From contig QOCQ01000016.1 of the NCBI GenBank assembly GCA_003574685.1, positions 1 to 64,000 of the forward strand: a stretch of DNA of 64,000 nucleotides, given 5' to 3'. Each line of letters opens with the position of its first letter. The first letter of the stretch is position 1. The notes beneath the pieces are model-generated. The model worked only from the letters and a program-made list of their open reading frames with translations, searched no databases and was not told where the DNA came from. The stretch comes from Rhodospirillaceae bacterium SYSU D60007. GTDB taxonomy: Bacteria; Pseudomonadota; Alphaproteobacteria; Reyranellales; Reyranellaceae. The position numbers were made by a program, and so were the translations under genes. Below, piece after piece: positions 63,917 to 64,000 of the stretch.

Positions 63917-64000
63917 ATGCCGTACGAAGCCCTGCTCGTTGCTGTCCTGGCGCTTCCGTTTGCTGGCAGTTTCCTTGCTGCTCTCTTTCGCGCAAATGCG
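63917..64000 (+). CDS. N-terminus of a membrane protein, cut by the window end (possibly a cation antiporter/NADH-dehydrogenase-like subunit)
   Basis: Twenty-eight codons from ATG 63917: MPYEALLVAVLALPFAGSFL then AALFRANA. The hydrophobic start with a short charged turn recalls the first helix of MrpA/NuoL-type proton or sodium translocating subunits. Too short to confirm; the frame remains open at position 64000. Confidence 0.45.
   Translation, partial: MPYEALLVAVLALPFAGSFLAALFRANA

Noticed and set aside
63657-63995. A 112-codon minus-strand frame near the window end
   Set aside because: It lacks a ribosome site and overlaps the start of a plausible membrane protein on the other strand.

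Overview
The window is GC-rich, almost fully coding chromosomal DNA of a heterotrophic bacterium, most likely an alphaproteobacterium. The evidence is the pqqABCDE cluster, a ligase-associated helicase/exonuclease/ligase set, a GreA-fold Rnk regulator, a 41-residue L36 without zinc-type spacing, an IbpA-like Hsp20, and intergenic palindromic elements of a kind common in Rhizobiales/Rhodospirillales. Species cannot be fixed from the sequence. I see no rRNA, tRNA, CRISPR array, complete insertion sequence or replication origin.

Layout. 0-7.4 kb: amidase and DapA-fold aldolase (+), an iron alcohol dehydrogenase/aldehyde dehydrogenase operon (-), a phosphodiesterase-fold protein coupled to a GNAT (+). 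7.4-14 kb: phasin-like protein, second GNAT, Hsp20 behind a heat-shock-like promoter, a small gene interrupted by an in-frame amber codon, zinc alcohol dehydrogenase, thioesterase, Fe superoxide dismutase, a urate-oxidase-type membrane protein and a squalene/phytoene synthase homologue. 14-21.7 kb: alpha/beta hydrolase, the DNA-repair set (helicase diverging from exonuclease-ligase), moaA, and a small CPHEE/CPHCPFW protein. 22-27.6 kb: a complete peptide-type ABC importer. 27.6-36 kb: a fused Baeyer-Villiger-type monooxygenase/esterase, a zinc-ribbon/cyclase/ATPase/TPR protein coupled to a MetE-like enzyme, and an orphan terminase-small-subunit-like DNA-binding protein in a locally AT-rich patch. 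36-43 kb: TRAP transporter, Asp/Glu-type racemase, CinA-type protein, methionine aminopeptidase, RadC. 42.8-48 kb: pyruvoyl arginine decarboxylase plus agmatinase-like protein, second MetE-like enzyme, VOC protein, an HSL hydrolase lacking its catalytic serine, TetR. 48-55.9 kb: fumarylacetoacetase-family protein, glycolate oxidase GlcDEF, hydratase, amidohydrolase and a divergent LysR. 56-64 kb: rpmJ, a secreted PQQ/heme alcohol dehydrogenase diverging from pqqABCDE, the speDE spermidine pair, rnk, and the first codons of a membrane protein cut by the window end.

How genes work together. The pqq operon supplies the cofactor of the adjacent dehydrogenase. PdaD, the agmatinase-like protein, SpeD and SpeE together outline arginine to agmatine to putrescine to spermidine. 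GlcDEF oxidises glycolate-type acids. The transporters with their amidase, aldolase and dehydrogenase neighbours fit an organism living on mixed organic acids, peptides and aldehydes.

Notable features are several enzymes whose hallmark residues are changed (monooxygenase fingerprint His to Phe; HSL Ser to Ala; agmatinase GGDH to GGDN; cyclase Asn to His; DapA-fold Tyr to Gln; amidohydrolase without HxH), the amber-interrupted small gene, a possible autoregulatory palindrome upstream of the terminase-like gene, and at least four families of intergenic palindromic repeats. No single locus is clearly a new defence or mobile system.
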